From NCBI GenBank assembly GCA_019424645.1, contig JAHYZB010000039.1, positions 1 through 23,205 of the forward strand: 23,205 nucleotides of DNA, written 5' to 3'. The notes under the pieces are model-generated. The model worked only from the letters and a program-made list of their open reading frames with translations, was not told the DNA's origin and did not search any database. Positions 1-7,569 of the stretch are shown here, piece by piece (position 1 is the stretch's first letter; each line of letters starts with the position of its first letter). The position numbers and the translations under genes are program-made. The DNA is from Oxalobacter formigenes (GTDB taxonomy: Bacteria > Pseudomonadota > Gammaproteobacteria > Burkholderiales > Burkholderiaceae_D).

Positions 1-439
1 GCCATTTTTTCGGGGCGAGGCCGCCCTTGCCCATCGTGATGACCACGTCGATGATAATGGCGGCCACGCATGCCTGCATGCCTTTCATCGCCATTGCCAC
101 ATAGGCATTGCTCTTGAAAGCGGCGTAAAACATCGAAATGACGGTCAGGATGATCAGCGGCGGAAGCACCGTGCCGAGGACCGTCACGAACACCCCCGTT
201 ATTCCGGCCAGCCGGTAACCGACGAGAATGGACGCGTTCACCGCCATCGACCCGGGAGCCGACTGGGCAATCGCCGTCAAATCCATCATCTCATCCTCAT
301 CGATCCAGTGCCGCTCCTCCATGAATTTCTTGCGCATCAGGGGAACGATGACGAAGCCGCCGCCCAGCGTGAACATGCTGAGCTGGAAAGTCACGCTAAA
401 CAGATCCCAGTAAAATTTTTTGTCCCGGTCCATAGTCAT
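1..439 (-). CDS. Chromate transporter (CHR family), N-terminal part, cut by window edge
   Basis: This is the N-terminal 146 residues of a membrane protein of the CHR (ChrA-like) family, which exports chromate or related anions across the inner membrane. I translated it by hand because it has no stop inside the window. It begins MTMDRDKKFYWDLFSVTF, followed by a glycine-rich helix (TLGGGFVIVPLMR, about residue 22) and an AQSAPGSMAVN segment, both typical of the first CHR domain. Two hydrophobic helices follow around residues 75-105 and 120-135. Three in-frame ATGs (454, 439, 433) are possible, none with a strong SD; a TGA lies directly upstream of 454, so 454 is the longest option. Short CHR proteins often occur as pairs of half-size genes, so a partner may lie left of the window. 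Family confidence is high; the substrate is not proven. Confidence 0.85.
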   Translation of the reverse strand, partial: MTMDRDKKFYWDLFSVTFQLSMFTLGGGFVIVPLMRKKFMEERHWIDEDEMMDLTAIAQSAPGSMAVNASILVGYRLAGITGVFVTVLGTVLPPLIILTVISMFYAAFKSNAYVAMAMKGMQACVAAIIIDVVITMGKGGLAPKKW

Positions 440-837
440 TTTCGGCAAGATCATTCAAACGGCAGAATATGAATCTCCCGCCTGACAGACGATGCAATCA
501 ATCAAACCTCGGGAACTGTCCGGTTTTCTTCACGGCAACGAATGAGGAAGGAATCCCTTTACGTAAAAGGGCATTTCTTCGCTGCAACTCTTTCCATTTT
601 TCCATAAAAAGAAGTCTTTCACAAATCCGCTTTCCCCTTTGCAGGCCGCAAAAAACCTGAGGCCGGAGACCTCAAAAATGGAAAAATAACTGGAAGTCAA
701 ATTTTCATTATAAATAACGTTATTTACAGGATATTTCCACTGAATTCCGCGTAAATAGGCCGAAAAGGCTTTTTTGATCGCCAAAGCCCTGCTATCATTA
801 TGGACTTTCCCTTCACCTAGCGAATGAAAGACAAACT
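440..837. other. Intergenic region between divergent genes
   Basis: This stretch separates the reverse-strand chromate transporter from the forward Sel1 gene and should hold both promoters. It is AT-rich around 695-730. A weak 5-bp inverted repeat with arms TGAGG (658-662) and CCTCA (670-674) is present. Possible open frames here have no SD and no recognisable protein character. I could not place a convincing -35/-10 pair. Confidence 0.5.
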
Positions 838-1497
838 ATGTCCAGGGGTTCCAAAAACAAAAAGTTTTTTTTATGGCTCATTCTCGCCGCAACGATCATC
901 CTGATCATCATCAGCAGGACTGCCTTCGCAGTCGGTGAGCGCGACCTTGAACAGGCGATGCAGTCATACTCCGCCGGACAATATAAAGAGGCCATTCCCC
1001 AATTCGAAAAAGCGGCATCGCTGGGCAACAACAAGGCCCAGACCATGCTGGGCGTTATGTATTTTCAGGGCAACGGATGCGAAAAAGACTACGTGAAGGC
1101 CGCCGAGTGGTTTGACCGTGCGGCCAATGGCGGCAATAGTGAAGCGCAGACCTTCATGGGCATCATCAATCTTGAAGGCCTCGGTACGCCCGAAAACGAG
1201 AAAACCGCATACTACTGGTTTGAAAAAGCCGCCCGTGGCGGTGAAACCAGCGCACAGAACTATCTCGGCACACTGCTCATGAATGGACAGGGCACAAAAA
1301 AAGATCCTGCCAAAGCTGCTGAATGGTTCACCAAAGCTGCCGAAAAAGGCGACCGCAACGCGCGCAAAATCCTCGGGGCGATGTACCTTCAGGGCACAGG
1401 CGTTGCCACAGACATGGACAAAGCCCGTTACTGGCTACAAAAAGCGGCCGACCAGGGTGACATGGACGCGAAAAACCTCCTTTCCGAACTCAACTGA
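838..1497 (+). CDS. Exported Sel1-repeat protein (219 aa)
   Basis: This is a secreted or membrane-anchored helical-repeat protein. Residues 1-30 form a signal peptide: a basic start (SRGSKNKK), a hydrophobic core of about 18 residues, and a likely cleavage after TAFA. A TPR-like half repeat follows (about 35-60), then four Sel1 units of about 36 residues, each ending in a version of W(F/L)xKAAxxGD, and a short C-terminal cap (MDAKNLLSELN). Sel1 repeats fold as paired alpha-helices and usually mediate protein-protein contacts; there is no catalytic motif. No SD precedes the ATG. The next gene starts about 190 bases downstream on the same strand. Partner and exact role are unknown. Related repeat proteins occur at 8889, 17320 and 20760. 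Confidence 0.85.
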   Translation: MSRGSKNKKFFLWLILAATIILIIISRTAFAVGERDLEQAMQSYSAGQYKEAIPQFEKAASLGNNKAQTMLGVMYFQGNGCEKDYVKAAEWFDRAANGGNSEAQTFMGIINLEGLGTPENEKTAYYWFEKAARGGETSAQNYLGTLLMNGQGTKKDPAKAAEWFTKAAEKGDRNARKILGAMYLQGTGVATDMDKARYWLQKAADQGDMDAKNLLSELN

Positions 1498-1688
1498 AGC
1501 CTTTTGGAAAAAGCTGCAAACGGCCAACCGTTGCATAAGCGCAAAACCGGCACGGCATAAAACGGCAAAATCCATCTACGTCAATGACAGGCCGGTGCAA
1601 ACAGACGACACTCTTGCCAGCCATAAAAACATGCCTTTTGCACACTGACAGCAAGCACCCTTCCTTTAAGGAAAACCATTCGCGCCAA

Positions 1689-2423
1689 ATGAAAGAAAAC
1701 AAATACGATTGTGAGCGTTTTTTCAAAAAATACAGCCAGATGCCCCGTTCACAAAAGGGACTGGAAGGCGCAGGCGAATGGCATGTCCTTGAAAAAATGA
1801 TGCCGGACTGTTGTGGCAAGCGTGTCCTCGATCTCGGCTGTGGTTATGGCTGGCACTGCCGCTATGCCATTGAACACGGCGCCGTCTCCTGTACAGGAAT
1901 CGACCTGTCGGAAAAAATGCTCCATCAGGCACAAAAACGAAACGGCTCGCTCTGGACAAATTACCGGTGCATGGCGATTGAGGATTACGAATTCGAACCG
2001 GAAAGTTTCGACGTCGTCATCAGCTCACTGGCTTTCCATTACCTCGAATCCTTCGACGACATCTGTGAAAAAGTCTATCGCTGCCTGACACCTGGCGGCC
2101 ATTTCGTCTTTTCCGTCGAGCATCCTGTTTTCACTTCACAGGGTTCACAGGAATGGATTATGAGCGAAAACGGCAGGCCGATGCATTGGCCAGTCGACAA
2201 ATACTTTACCGAAGGCAAGCGTAACGCCCGCTTCCTCGGCAGCAAAGTGACCAAATTCCACAAGACTCTGACGACTTACGTCAATGGCGTGATCAGGACC
2301 GGTTTCAGCATTACCGGACTCGTCGAACCCCGGCCTGACGAAACCATGCTCGACACTGTCCCGGGCATGAAAAACGAATTGCGCCGCCCGATGATGCTGA
2401 TCATCTCGGCTGTCAAACAATAA
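1689..2423 (+). CDS. Class I SAM-dependent methyltransferase
   Basis: This is a cytoplasmic methyltransferase of the Methyltransf_11/25 type, about 244 residues. Motif I is VLDLGCGYGWHCRYA (about residues 46-60) and binds S-adenosylmethionine. The acidic residue at the end of strand 2 is in TGIDLSEKML (about 71), and a post-motif region FDVVISSLAFHY lies near residue 108. LTPGGHFVFSVEHPVF is the usual motif after the core. The frame is open from 1584, but the first 35 residues there do not look like protein and 1689 is the first ATG that gives a normal family N-terminus (MKENKYDCERFF). An AAGGA at 1668-1672 is rather far upstream (16 bases). The substrate, probably a small molecule, cannot be read from the sequence. 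Confidence 0.85.
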   Translation: MKENKYDCERFFKKYSQMPRSQKGLEGAGEWHVLEKMMPDCCGKRVLDLGCGYGWHCRYAIEHGAVSCTGIDLSEKMLHQAQKRNGSLWTNYRCMAIEDYEFEPESFDVVISSLAFHYLESFDDICEKVYRCLTPGGHFVFSVEHPVFTSQGSQEWIMSENGRPMHWPVDKYFTEGKRNARFLGSKVTKFHKTLTTYVNGVIRTGFSITGLVEPRPDETMLDTVPGMKNELRRPMMLIISAVKQ

Positions 2424-2636
2424 GGCCAGCAGCCGGCAGACACTGTTCACTGTGTCAACCCCTCCATTTTTGCAGATTATCCATCAAAAAACGTCTGTTC
2501 TCGCCAGAAACAACATTTATTCATAAAATTTCCCCGTGGAAATAAAAAAGCTGGTTTTTCTCTGCTAGGATAGAACCATACCCGAAATAAACCGGCAATA
2601 GCCCAACCCTGGCGACGTGCACGGCACTTACCTGTT

Positions 2637-2660
2637 ATCCCCTTCAAAAAATGAGGGGAT
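2637..2660 (+). other. Hairpin in the leader of the exported 2712 gene
   Basis: ATCCCC (2637-2642) pairs with GGGGAT (2655-2660). One or two further weak pairs close an A-rich loop. A short run of T follows at 2668-2672. It could be a weak terminator, a leader structure or a protein site; its role is not determined. Confidence 0.3.
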
Positions 2661-2711
2661 TCCCTGATTTTTCGTCCAAGCGTTTCATTCCATTCACTGG
2701 AGGAAGGCACC

Positions 2712-3686
2712 ATGAAAAAAATAAAATACATCTCCACCCTGATGATTGCCACAGGCCTGCTGCTGGCCATCCCTCAGGCAAACGCCACACAGAAATGGCA
2801 GGATATCCCGGCTGCGACCACCATTTTGAACAATGACTACGCCGAGGGGGTATGCAAGCCTGCGCTATCGGAATGGCGAAAGAACAACTGTTCATCAAAA
2901 ACCTGCACGGCACGCTGGAATGGACAATGGAAAAACACGTTCAAAGACCCGTGGTTTGGCAGCAGAAAGGAATATGCCGTATGCGGAAGCCATATGCTCG
3001 AGCGATCCTCATGGAAAAAACAGCCCCTTGCCTCCCGTTCGATGTCCCGGGAAGAAAAGGCTCACACCTGCTATATGGATGAGCATCTTGTCACAAATGG
3101 CTGGGAGTACGATGACGTCTGCCGTGACCATCTGGATATGGATACCCGTTATCTGAATCACACCACCATCATTGATTCGATCGACAATAAAGATACCCGT
3201 GAGGTCATTCAGGGACTCAAGGGAGAAGCATCATCGAAAAAAATGCCGGATGGCCGTTACATCTTCGTATTGAGAAAATACGAAAACGACCCCGACAAGC
3301 TTGGTCTGGTGTTAAGACGCTATGACCGGAGTGGCATTCAGCCCAACGGACACTACTGCAATTACAGGGATTATATCTATCCATCCAATTATGAGAAAAC
3401 CCATTACAGGGGCAATCCCGAACACGTCCGTCATTCCCAGTTAAACGGAGGATGGAATCCGGTTTACAGTGCCGGAGAACTGTGGATAAAAAATGGACTC
3501 ATCACCGTGGTTTCCAATGAATCAGGGCATTTCAAACCCTCGAAAGCATCCCTCGAGGCCGTCAGGGAAACACTCGACTATCTCTCTGTCCCGACTGCCA
3601 ATATCCGGTTTTATGATTTTCAGAAAAACAAAACCGAACTGGATACATACAAAAACCAGTGTGCCGGAGGAAGAGCAGGGTTCTGA
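2712..3686 (+). CDS. Exported 8-cysteine protein with GHFKPS motif, function unknown
   Basis: I do not recognise a named family. The start is firm: GGAGGA at 2699-2704 lies 7 bases before the ATG. A classic signal peptide (MKKIKYISTLMIATGLLLA..., cleavage near ANA-T at residue 26) directs it to the periplasm or outside. The mature part has eight cysteines, an even number that suits disulfide bonding after export; six fall in the first half. The C-terminal third (residues 241-290) has the order HSQLNGG, AGELWIKNGLITVVSNESGH, FKPS and then a helix. This pattern resembles the 'GxIxxxNGxIxxIxxxSGHYRP' segment I recall from some bacterial effector-like proteins and plant IQM proteins. That similarity is from memory and needs a profile search. 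The gene stands alone, with a strong terminator 30 bases downstream. Confidence 0.75.
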   Translation: MKKIKYISTLMIATGLLLAIPQANATQKWQDIPAATTILNNDYAEGVCKPALSEWRKNNCSSKTCTARWNGQWKNTFKDPWFGSRKEYAVCGSHMLERSSWKKQPLASRSMSREEKAHTCYMDEHLVTNGWEYDDVCRDHLDMDTRYLNHTTIIDSIDNKDTREVIQGLKGEASSKKMPDGRYIFVLRKYENDPDKLGLVLRRYDRSGIQPNGHYCNYRDYIYPSNYEKTHYRGNPEHVRHSQLNGGWNPVYSAGELWIKNGLITVVSNESGHFKPSKASLEAVRETLDYLSVPTANIRFYDFQKNKTELDTYKNQCAGGRAGF

Positions 3687-3717
3687 CGCCAGCAGCAGCC
3701 CTGTCCGGTTGACACAG

Positions 3718-3752
3718 ACCGAAAGACAAACGAAAGCGATTTGTCTTTCGGT
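3718..3752 (+). terminator. Intrinsic terminator after the exported 8-Cys gene
   Basis: Perfect 13-bp stem: ACCGAAAGACAAA (3718-3730) with TTTGTCTTTCGGT (3740-3752), 9-base loop, followed by ATTTGATT. It lies about 30 bases after the stop at 3686. Confidence 0.8.
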
Positions 3753-3853
3753 ATTTGATTCCATTCCTGCAAAATCTGCCTCTTTTTCCAGACTATTATC
3801 GTCGGTCATTTTTGGCAAAACCACTTGTTCAAAACTTTCCTTTTTCAGAAAAG

Positions 3854-3862
3854 TGTTATAAT
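3854..3862 (+). promoter_or_regulatory. Extended -10 promoter for first MATE gene
   Basis: TGTTATAAT fits an extended -10 (TGn plus a perfect TATAAT at 3857-3862). No good -35 is present 16-18 bases upstream, which is usual for extended -10 promoters. Transcription from here would give a leader of about 315 bases before the start at 4187. Confidence 0.5.
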
Positions 3863-3912
3863 TCAACACGATTTTACAAATCAACACTCTCAAAACTCTT
3901 CAAAAAACGGCC

Positions 3913-3933
3913 ATGAAACCGCTTAGTGTCTAA
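3913..3933 (+). promoter_or_regulatory. Conserved leader element / possible 6-residue leader peptide (MATE A)
   Basis: The sequence CCATGAAACCGCT (3911-3923) is repeated exactly in the leader of the second MATE gene (5795-5807), and the similarity continues for about 30 bases. In both copies the ATG opens a tiny frame closed by a stop after six codons: here M-K-P-L-S-V. No SD precedes it, so translation is uncertain. It lies about 50 bases after the predicted -10 and 274 bases before the ATG at 4187. It may be a leader peptide, a regulator site or part of an RNA fold. Confidence 0.45.
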
Positions 3934-3935
3934 AG

Positions 3936-3971
3936 CCAGACCCGACAGGCAAACGCCTTTTTCCGGTCTGG
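3936..3971 (+). other. Nested hairpin in the first MATE leader
   Basis: CCAGACC (3936-3942) pairs with GGTCTGG (3965-3971). Inside it a small AGGC/GCCT hairpin (3947-3958) is followed by five T residues. The two could be alternative folds, as in attenuators, but the inner stem has only 4 bp. It starts directly after the tiny leader frame. Confidence 0.35.
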
Positions 3972-4186
3972 GACTCCAAAAGAAAACTGCAATACAAACC
4001 TGCGCTGACTAGTCGGCAATAGGAAAACCAAACTTCACAATCGATTATCAGGATTTCAAACCTGCCGCATAAGTGTCACCATTCGTGCCGCCTGTCGTGC
4101 CGTCGTTCCTGCCTGTCCGGCTGACACCTCTGCACGTGCATCATTGCAAGCGACACGCCTGAAACTTGCCAAAAACAAAAAATTTT

Positions 4187-5557
4187 ATGAACTCAACTGC
4201 CCGGACACACACTACGGGAGAAGAAGAACTCGCCAGGGGAAATATCCCCAAACTGTTTGTCAAATTCGTCATCCCCGGCATGCTGGCCCTGTTCATGCTG
4301 TCGGCCCAGCTCTTCATCGACGGCCTGTTGATCGGCAATTTCATTGGCGCCAACGCCATGGGTTCCGTCAACCTCGTCATCCCGATTTATGATGCCCTGA
4401 TTGCCTGTGCCGTCGTCATCTGCGTCGGTTGCCAGTGCATCATCGGCATGAAACTCGGCTGTGATGACCTGCAAACCGCCAACGACACCCTTCGTACCGG
4501 CCTCATTTTCGCCCTCGTCACCATCGGCATTGCCGGGGCATTCGTCTATCTCTTTGCACCGGAGCTCGTCCGCCTGATGGGTGCCAATGATGTCCTGCAA
4601 GACGACGCCGTGACCTTCATCCGTGTTCTGGCGCCTTTTTTTCCGTTCCCCGTCGTGATGTACCTGTTCGACGCCGTTCTGAAGTCGGTCGGCCGCCCGA
4701 TTTATGCCACCATCGGCATGTCGGCAATGGTCATCTCCAACGTCGTCCTTGACCTGCTCTTCATACTCACCTTTGAATGGGGCATTGCCGGTGCCGCCTT
4801 TGCCACCGGCCTATCCTACCTGATCGGCCTTCTGGTTTACATGCCCGCCCTGCTGCATAAAGATACTCCAGTCAACCTGCTGATCGGGCGCTTCAGGATG
4901 AAACTGGTCGGCAAGCTGCTTTACATCGGCAGTGCCGAAGGCGTGACCGAACTGTCTGCCTGCGTCGTCACGCTCATGTTCAATCTCACCATGATGCATT
5001 ACGCCGGTGAAAAGGGCATCGTCGCCTTCACCGCCATCAACTACCTGAACTATGTCATGCTCGCCAGCATCATCGGCATGAGCGAAGGCCTGCGTTCGAT
5101 CATCAGCTACAACTACGGCATGGCCGATTTCAGCCGGATTCGCAAAACACTCCGCCTGGCCATGAAAGTCACCGCCGGATTCGCCATCGTCATGTTTTCC
5201 GGCTTCTTCTTTTTCGGAAACGAGATGATCTCGCTCTTTTTCAGTCACGGTGAAACCGACATCATCGCACTGGCTGCCAGCGGCACCGCCATTCTGGCCT
5301 TCTCGTACCTCTTCAACGGATTCAATATCCTGACGGCAGGCGTATTCACATCGATAGGACAGGCCAAATATTCCCTGCTGATTTCGCTCTTGCGCGGATG
5401 CATCCTCCTCTTCGTCTTCCTGATGTTTTTACCGTCCTTTATGGGCATCAAGGGCATCTGGCTGACCGTCCCGCTGGCAGAAGTCTTCACCTTCCTGATC
5501 GGAGGGCTTCTTTACATGAAGAAAATCCGGCACATCGGTGAACGGGTACCGGCATAG
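4187..5557 (+). CDS. MATE family multidrug/metabolite efflux transporter (copy A)
   Basis: This is an inner-membrane antiporter of the MATE superfamily (NorM/DinF/MepA type, COG0534), normally with 12 transmembrane helices, using a Na+ or H+ gradient to expel cationic drugs or metabolites. It has about 456 residues, the usual length. The first helix region has IPGMLALFMLSAQLFIDGLL. The two-fold internal repeat shows in the half-way segment IGRFRMKLVGKLLYIGSAEG. Start choice: the frame also allows a TTG at 4166, but the ATG at 4187 lines up residue for residue with an ATG in copy B (6058). There is no SD at either. A 500-base gap upstream holds a probable promoter and structured leader. Copy B, about 490 bases downstream, is highly similar along its whole length. 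Substrate not inferable. Confidence 0.9.
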   Translation: MNSTARTHTTGEEELARGNIPKLFVKFVIPGMLALFMLSAQLFIDGLLIGNFIGANAMGSVNLVIPIYDALIACAVVICVGCQCIIGMKLGCDDLQTANDTLRTGLIFALVTIGIAGAFVYLFAPELVRLMGANDVLQDDAVTFIRVLAPFFPFPVVMYLFDAVLKSVGRPIYATIGMSAMVISNVVLDLLFILTFEWGIAGAAFATGLSYLIGLLVYMPALLHKDTPVNLLIGRFRMKLVGKLLYIGSAEGVTELSACVVTLMFNLTMMHYAGEKGIVAFTAINYLNYVMLASIIGMSEGLRSIISYNYGMADFSRIRKTLRLAMKVTAGFAIVMFSGFFFFGNEMISLFFSHGETDIIALAASGTAILAFSYLFNGFNILTAGVFTSIGQAKYSLLISLLRGCILLFVFLMFLPSFMGIKGIWLTVPLAEVFTFLIGGLLYMKKIRHIGERVPA

Positions 5558-5576
5558 AACGGCTTTAACCACATAA

Positions 5577-5645
5577 AAAAACAGGCTCAGGCAGCCAGTT
5601 ATCCCTTTCACAACAACGCAATATTGCCTGAAAGAAGCTGTTTTT
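5577..5645 (+). terminator. Compound hairpin terminator after MATE copy A
   Basis: AAAAACAG (5577-5584) pairs with CTGTTTTT (5638-5645), and inside it TCAGGCA (5587-5593) pairs with TGCCTGA (5625-5631). The descending arm ends in five T residues. The long loop makes it less certain than a simple terminator. Confidence 0.5.
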
Positions 5646-5709
5646 CCATCCCAAAAGACCTTTCTCCCCGACAAGGCCAAAAGCCACATTTTCAAAAAAT
5701 GTCAAAATC

Positions 5710-5718
5710 TGGTAAAAT
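5710..5718 (+). promoter_or_regulatory. Extended -10 promoter for second MATE gene
   Basis: TGGTAAAAT fits TGn plus a 5/6 -10 hexamer (5713-5718). It matches the architecture upstream of copy A and predicts a leader of about 320 bases before 6049. Confidence 0.45.
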
Positions 5719-5796
5719 AAGCCGTTCAGAATGCTAAATGTGTCTAAAAACATAAAAAGTGATCTGAATATCAATAAACTATTTTTTCAATCAACC

Positions 5797-5817
5797 ATGA
5801 AACCGCTCTTTGTTTAG
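5797..5817 (+). promoter_or_regulatory. Conserved leader element / possible 6-residue leader peptide (MATE B)
   Basis: Second copy of the CCATGAAACCGCT element (5795-5807). Its ATG opens a frame M-K-P-L-F-V closed by TAG at 5815-5817, parallel to M-K-P-L-S-V-TAA in the first leader. It lies 252 bases before 6049 (261 before 6058). No SD is seen. Confidence 0.45.
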
Positions 5818-5858
5818 CACCAGGGGAAACGGGCTACCGCCTGTCACATTTACCTGTT

Positions 5859-5884
5859 GTTTCCTGCGAAATGATGCAGGAAAC
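5859..5884 (+). other. Perfect hairpin in the second MATE leader
   Basis: GTTTCCTGC (5859-5867) and GCAGGAAAC (5876-5884) form a perfect 9-bp stem with an 8-base loop. There is no T-tract directly after it, so it is more likely a leader structure than a terminator. A second hairpin, CTGCCG/CGGCAG, lies at 5965-5982. Confidence 0.5.
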
Positions 5885-6048
5885 GTGCTTGAAAGGTTTT
5901 TCGGCCAAAAAGGGGCAATCCCTTCAAAACCGCAGTTTTAAGTTAACCGCATTTTGTTTCGCTTCTGCCGCCATACCGGCAGGATTAGCTGGTCACAAGC
6001 CGATTGCAACCGATGAGCTTTTATAACTCCGGAAAGCATGAGATTAAA

Positions 6049-7443
6049 ATGGAACAAATGAAACAACAAACCGGGACAAAAACCCGGGGAGAAAAGGAAC
6101 TTGCAACAGGCAGTATCCCGCAACTCTTCATCAAATTCGTCATACCGGGCATGCTGGCGCTCTTTCTGCTGTCCGCCCAGATTTTCATCGACGGTATTCT
6201 GGTCGGCAACTTCGTCGGCGCAAACGCCATGGCGTCGATCAACCTCGTCATCCCGATCTACGGGTTCCTGATCGCTTTTGCCATCGTCATCTGTGTCGGC
6301 TGCCAGTGCATCATCGGGATGAAACTCGGTGAAGGCGACTTGCAGACCGCCAACGACGCCTTGCGCACCGGGCTGGTTTTCGCCTTTATCGTCGCGTGGA
6401 TTATCGGCGGGATTGTTTTCGTCATCTCGCCGACGCTGATCACATGGATGGGCGGCAATGACGTCCTGCTGGACGATGGAGTCACCTTCATCCGGGTGCT
6501 TGCGCTCTTCTTCCCGCTGCCTGTGGCCATGTTCATGTGCGACTCCGTGATCAATGCCATGGGACGCCCGATCTACGCGACCGTCGGCATGATCACGATG
6601 GTTCTGACCAACGTCGTGCTCGATCTGCTCTTCATCGTCGTCTTCAAATGGGGTGTCGGCGGAGCGGCATTCGCCACGGGCTTGAGCTACATGGCCGGCC
6701 TTGTCGTCTATATGCCTGCCCTCCTGCACCGTCACACACCGGTCAACCTGTTTGCGGGACGCTTCAAGGCTGCCCTGATCGGGAAAATGCTGTACATCGG
6801 CAGTGCCGAAGGTGTCACCGAATTGTCCACCTGTCTCGTCACGCTGATGTTCAACATCGTCCTGATGCATTACGCGGGAGAAAAAGGGATTGCCGCCTTC
6901 ACGGCGATCAACTACCTGAACTTCGTCCTCATGTCCTGCATCATCGGCATGAGCGAAGGCCTGCGTTCGATCATCAGCTACAACTACGGCATGGGCAACA
7001 TGAGCCGTATCCGGAAAACCGTCCGGCTGGCGACCAAAGTCACGACCGCCTTTGCCGCCGTCATGTTCATCGCCTTCTACTTTTTCGGGCGCGAAATGGT
7101 CACGCTCTTTTTCAGGGCAGGCGAAACCGACATCATCCTGATGGCCGCGAACGCGACCGCCATTTTAGCGTTTGCCTACCTGTTCAACGGGTATAACATC
7201 CTGATCGCAGGTTACTTCACCTCCGTCGGACAGGCGAAATATTCGCTTGTCATCTCGGTACTGCGAGGCATCGGGCTCTTGTCCATCTTCATGTTCTTTT
7301 TGCCGACCTTGCTGGGCATCAGGGGCGTCTGGCTGACCGTGCCGCTGGCTGAAGTCATCACCCTGCTGGTGGCAGGCATGATGTACCTGAAAAAAATCCG
7401 TTGTCCTCATCCGAAGCCTGAACTGGCAACGGCTGTGAAATAA
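6049..7443 (+). CDS. MATE family multidrug/metabolite efflux transporter (copy B)
   Basis: This is a second MATE antiporter of about 464 residues and a clear paralogue of the gene at 4187. By eye most positions are identical over the first 100 residues, including runs such as VICVGCQCIIGMKLG, and the C-terminal half is also close (GIKGIWLTVPLAEV versus GIRGVWLTVPLAEV). It should have the same 12-helix fold. Start: the frame is open from a TTG at 6004, but ATG 6049 (MEQMKQQTGTK) or ATG 6058 are better; 6058 aligns exactly with the copy A start. No strong SD is visible. It has its own promoter, leader and terminator, so the two copies are probably expressed separately under a shared form of control. 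Tandem duplication followed by divergence is the simplest origin. Confidence 0.9.
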   Translation: MEQMKQQTGTKTRGEKELATGSIPQLFIKFVIPGMLALFLLSAQIFIDGILVGNFVGANAMASINLVIPIYGFLIAFAIVICVGCQCIIGMKLGEGDLQTANDALRTGLVFAFIVAWIIGGIVFVISPTLITWMGGNDVLLDDGVTFIRVLALFFPLPVAMFMCDSVINAMGRPIYATVGMITMVLTNVVLDLLFIVVFKWGVGGAAFATGLSYMAGLVVYMPALLHRHTPVNLFAGRFKAALIGKMLYIGSAEGVTELSTCLVTLMFNIVLMHYAGEKGIAAFTAINYLNFVLMSCIIGMSEGLRSIISYNYGMGNMSRIRKTVRLATKVTTAFAAVMFIAFYFFGREMVTLFFRAGETDIILMAANATAILAFAYLFNGYNILIAGYFTSVGQAKYSLVISVLRGIGLLSIFMFFLPTLLGIRGVWLTVPLAEVITLLVAGMMYLKKIRCPHPKPELATAVK

Positions 7444-7460
7444 ACGGATATGACTAAAAA

Positions 7461-7487
7461 AAAACGGGACCTTGAAGGTCCCGTTTT
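7461..7487 (+). terminator. Intrinsic terminator after MATE copy B
   Basis: AAAACGGGACC (7461-7471) and GGTCCCGTTTT (7477-7487) form a perfect 11-bp stem with a TTGAA loop, 17 bases after the stop. The symmetric A/T flanks could let it work in both directions. Confidence 0.85.
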
Positions 7488-7569
7488 CACATCGGCATCT
7501 CACGTAAAAACCGCAAAAAAACGCCTGATTTACAGTATGATCCAGATATTATCTGTACGGGAACCATGC

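Noticed and set aside
530..784. 84-residue reverse-strand frame in the first intergenic region
   Set aside because: No SD, no recognisable domain, and low-complexity AT-rich content; treated as chance.
1584..1688. 35-residue N-terminal extension of the methyltransferase
   Set aside because: Sequence has no methyltransferase character and no SD; ATG 1689 gives the expected N-terminus.
5821..5890. Known riboswitch (guanidine, cobalamin, fluoride) in the second MATE leader
   Set aside because: I compared the conserved core sequences I remember and found no convincing match; only simple hairpins are seen.
5938..6870. Long reverse-strand open frame (310 codons) over MATE copy B
   Set aside because: It is antisense to the conserved transporter and its protein is rich in H/D/E/Q, as expected for an antisense shadow. 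The same pattern occurs over copy A.
7450..7569. Upstream ATG start (7450) for the nitroreductase
   Set aside because: It would place the first codons inside the MATE terminator and gives an N-terminal extension without family character; ATG 7570 has a good SD.
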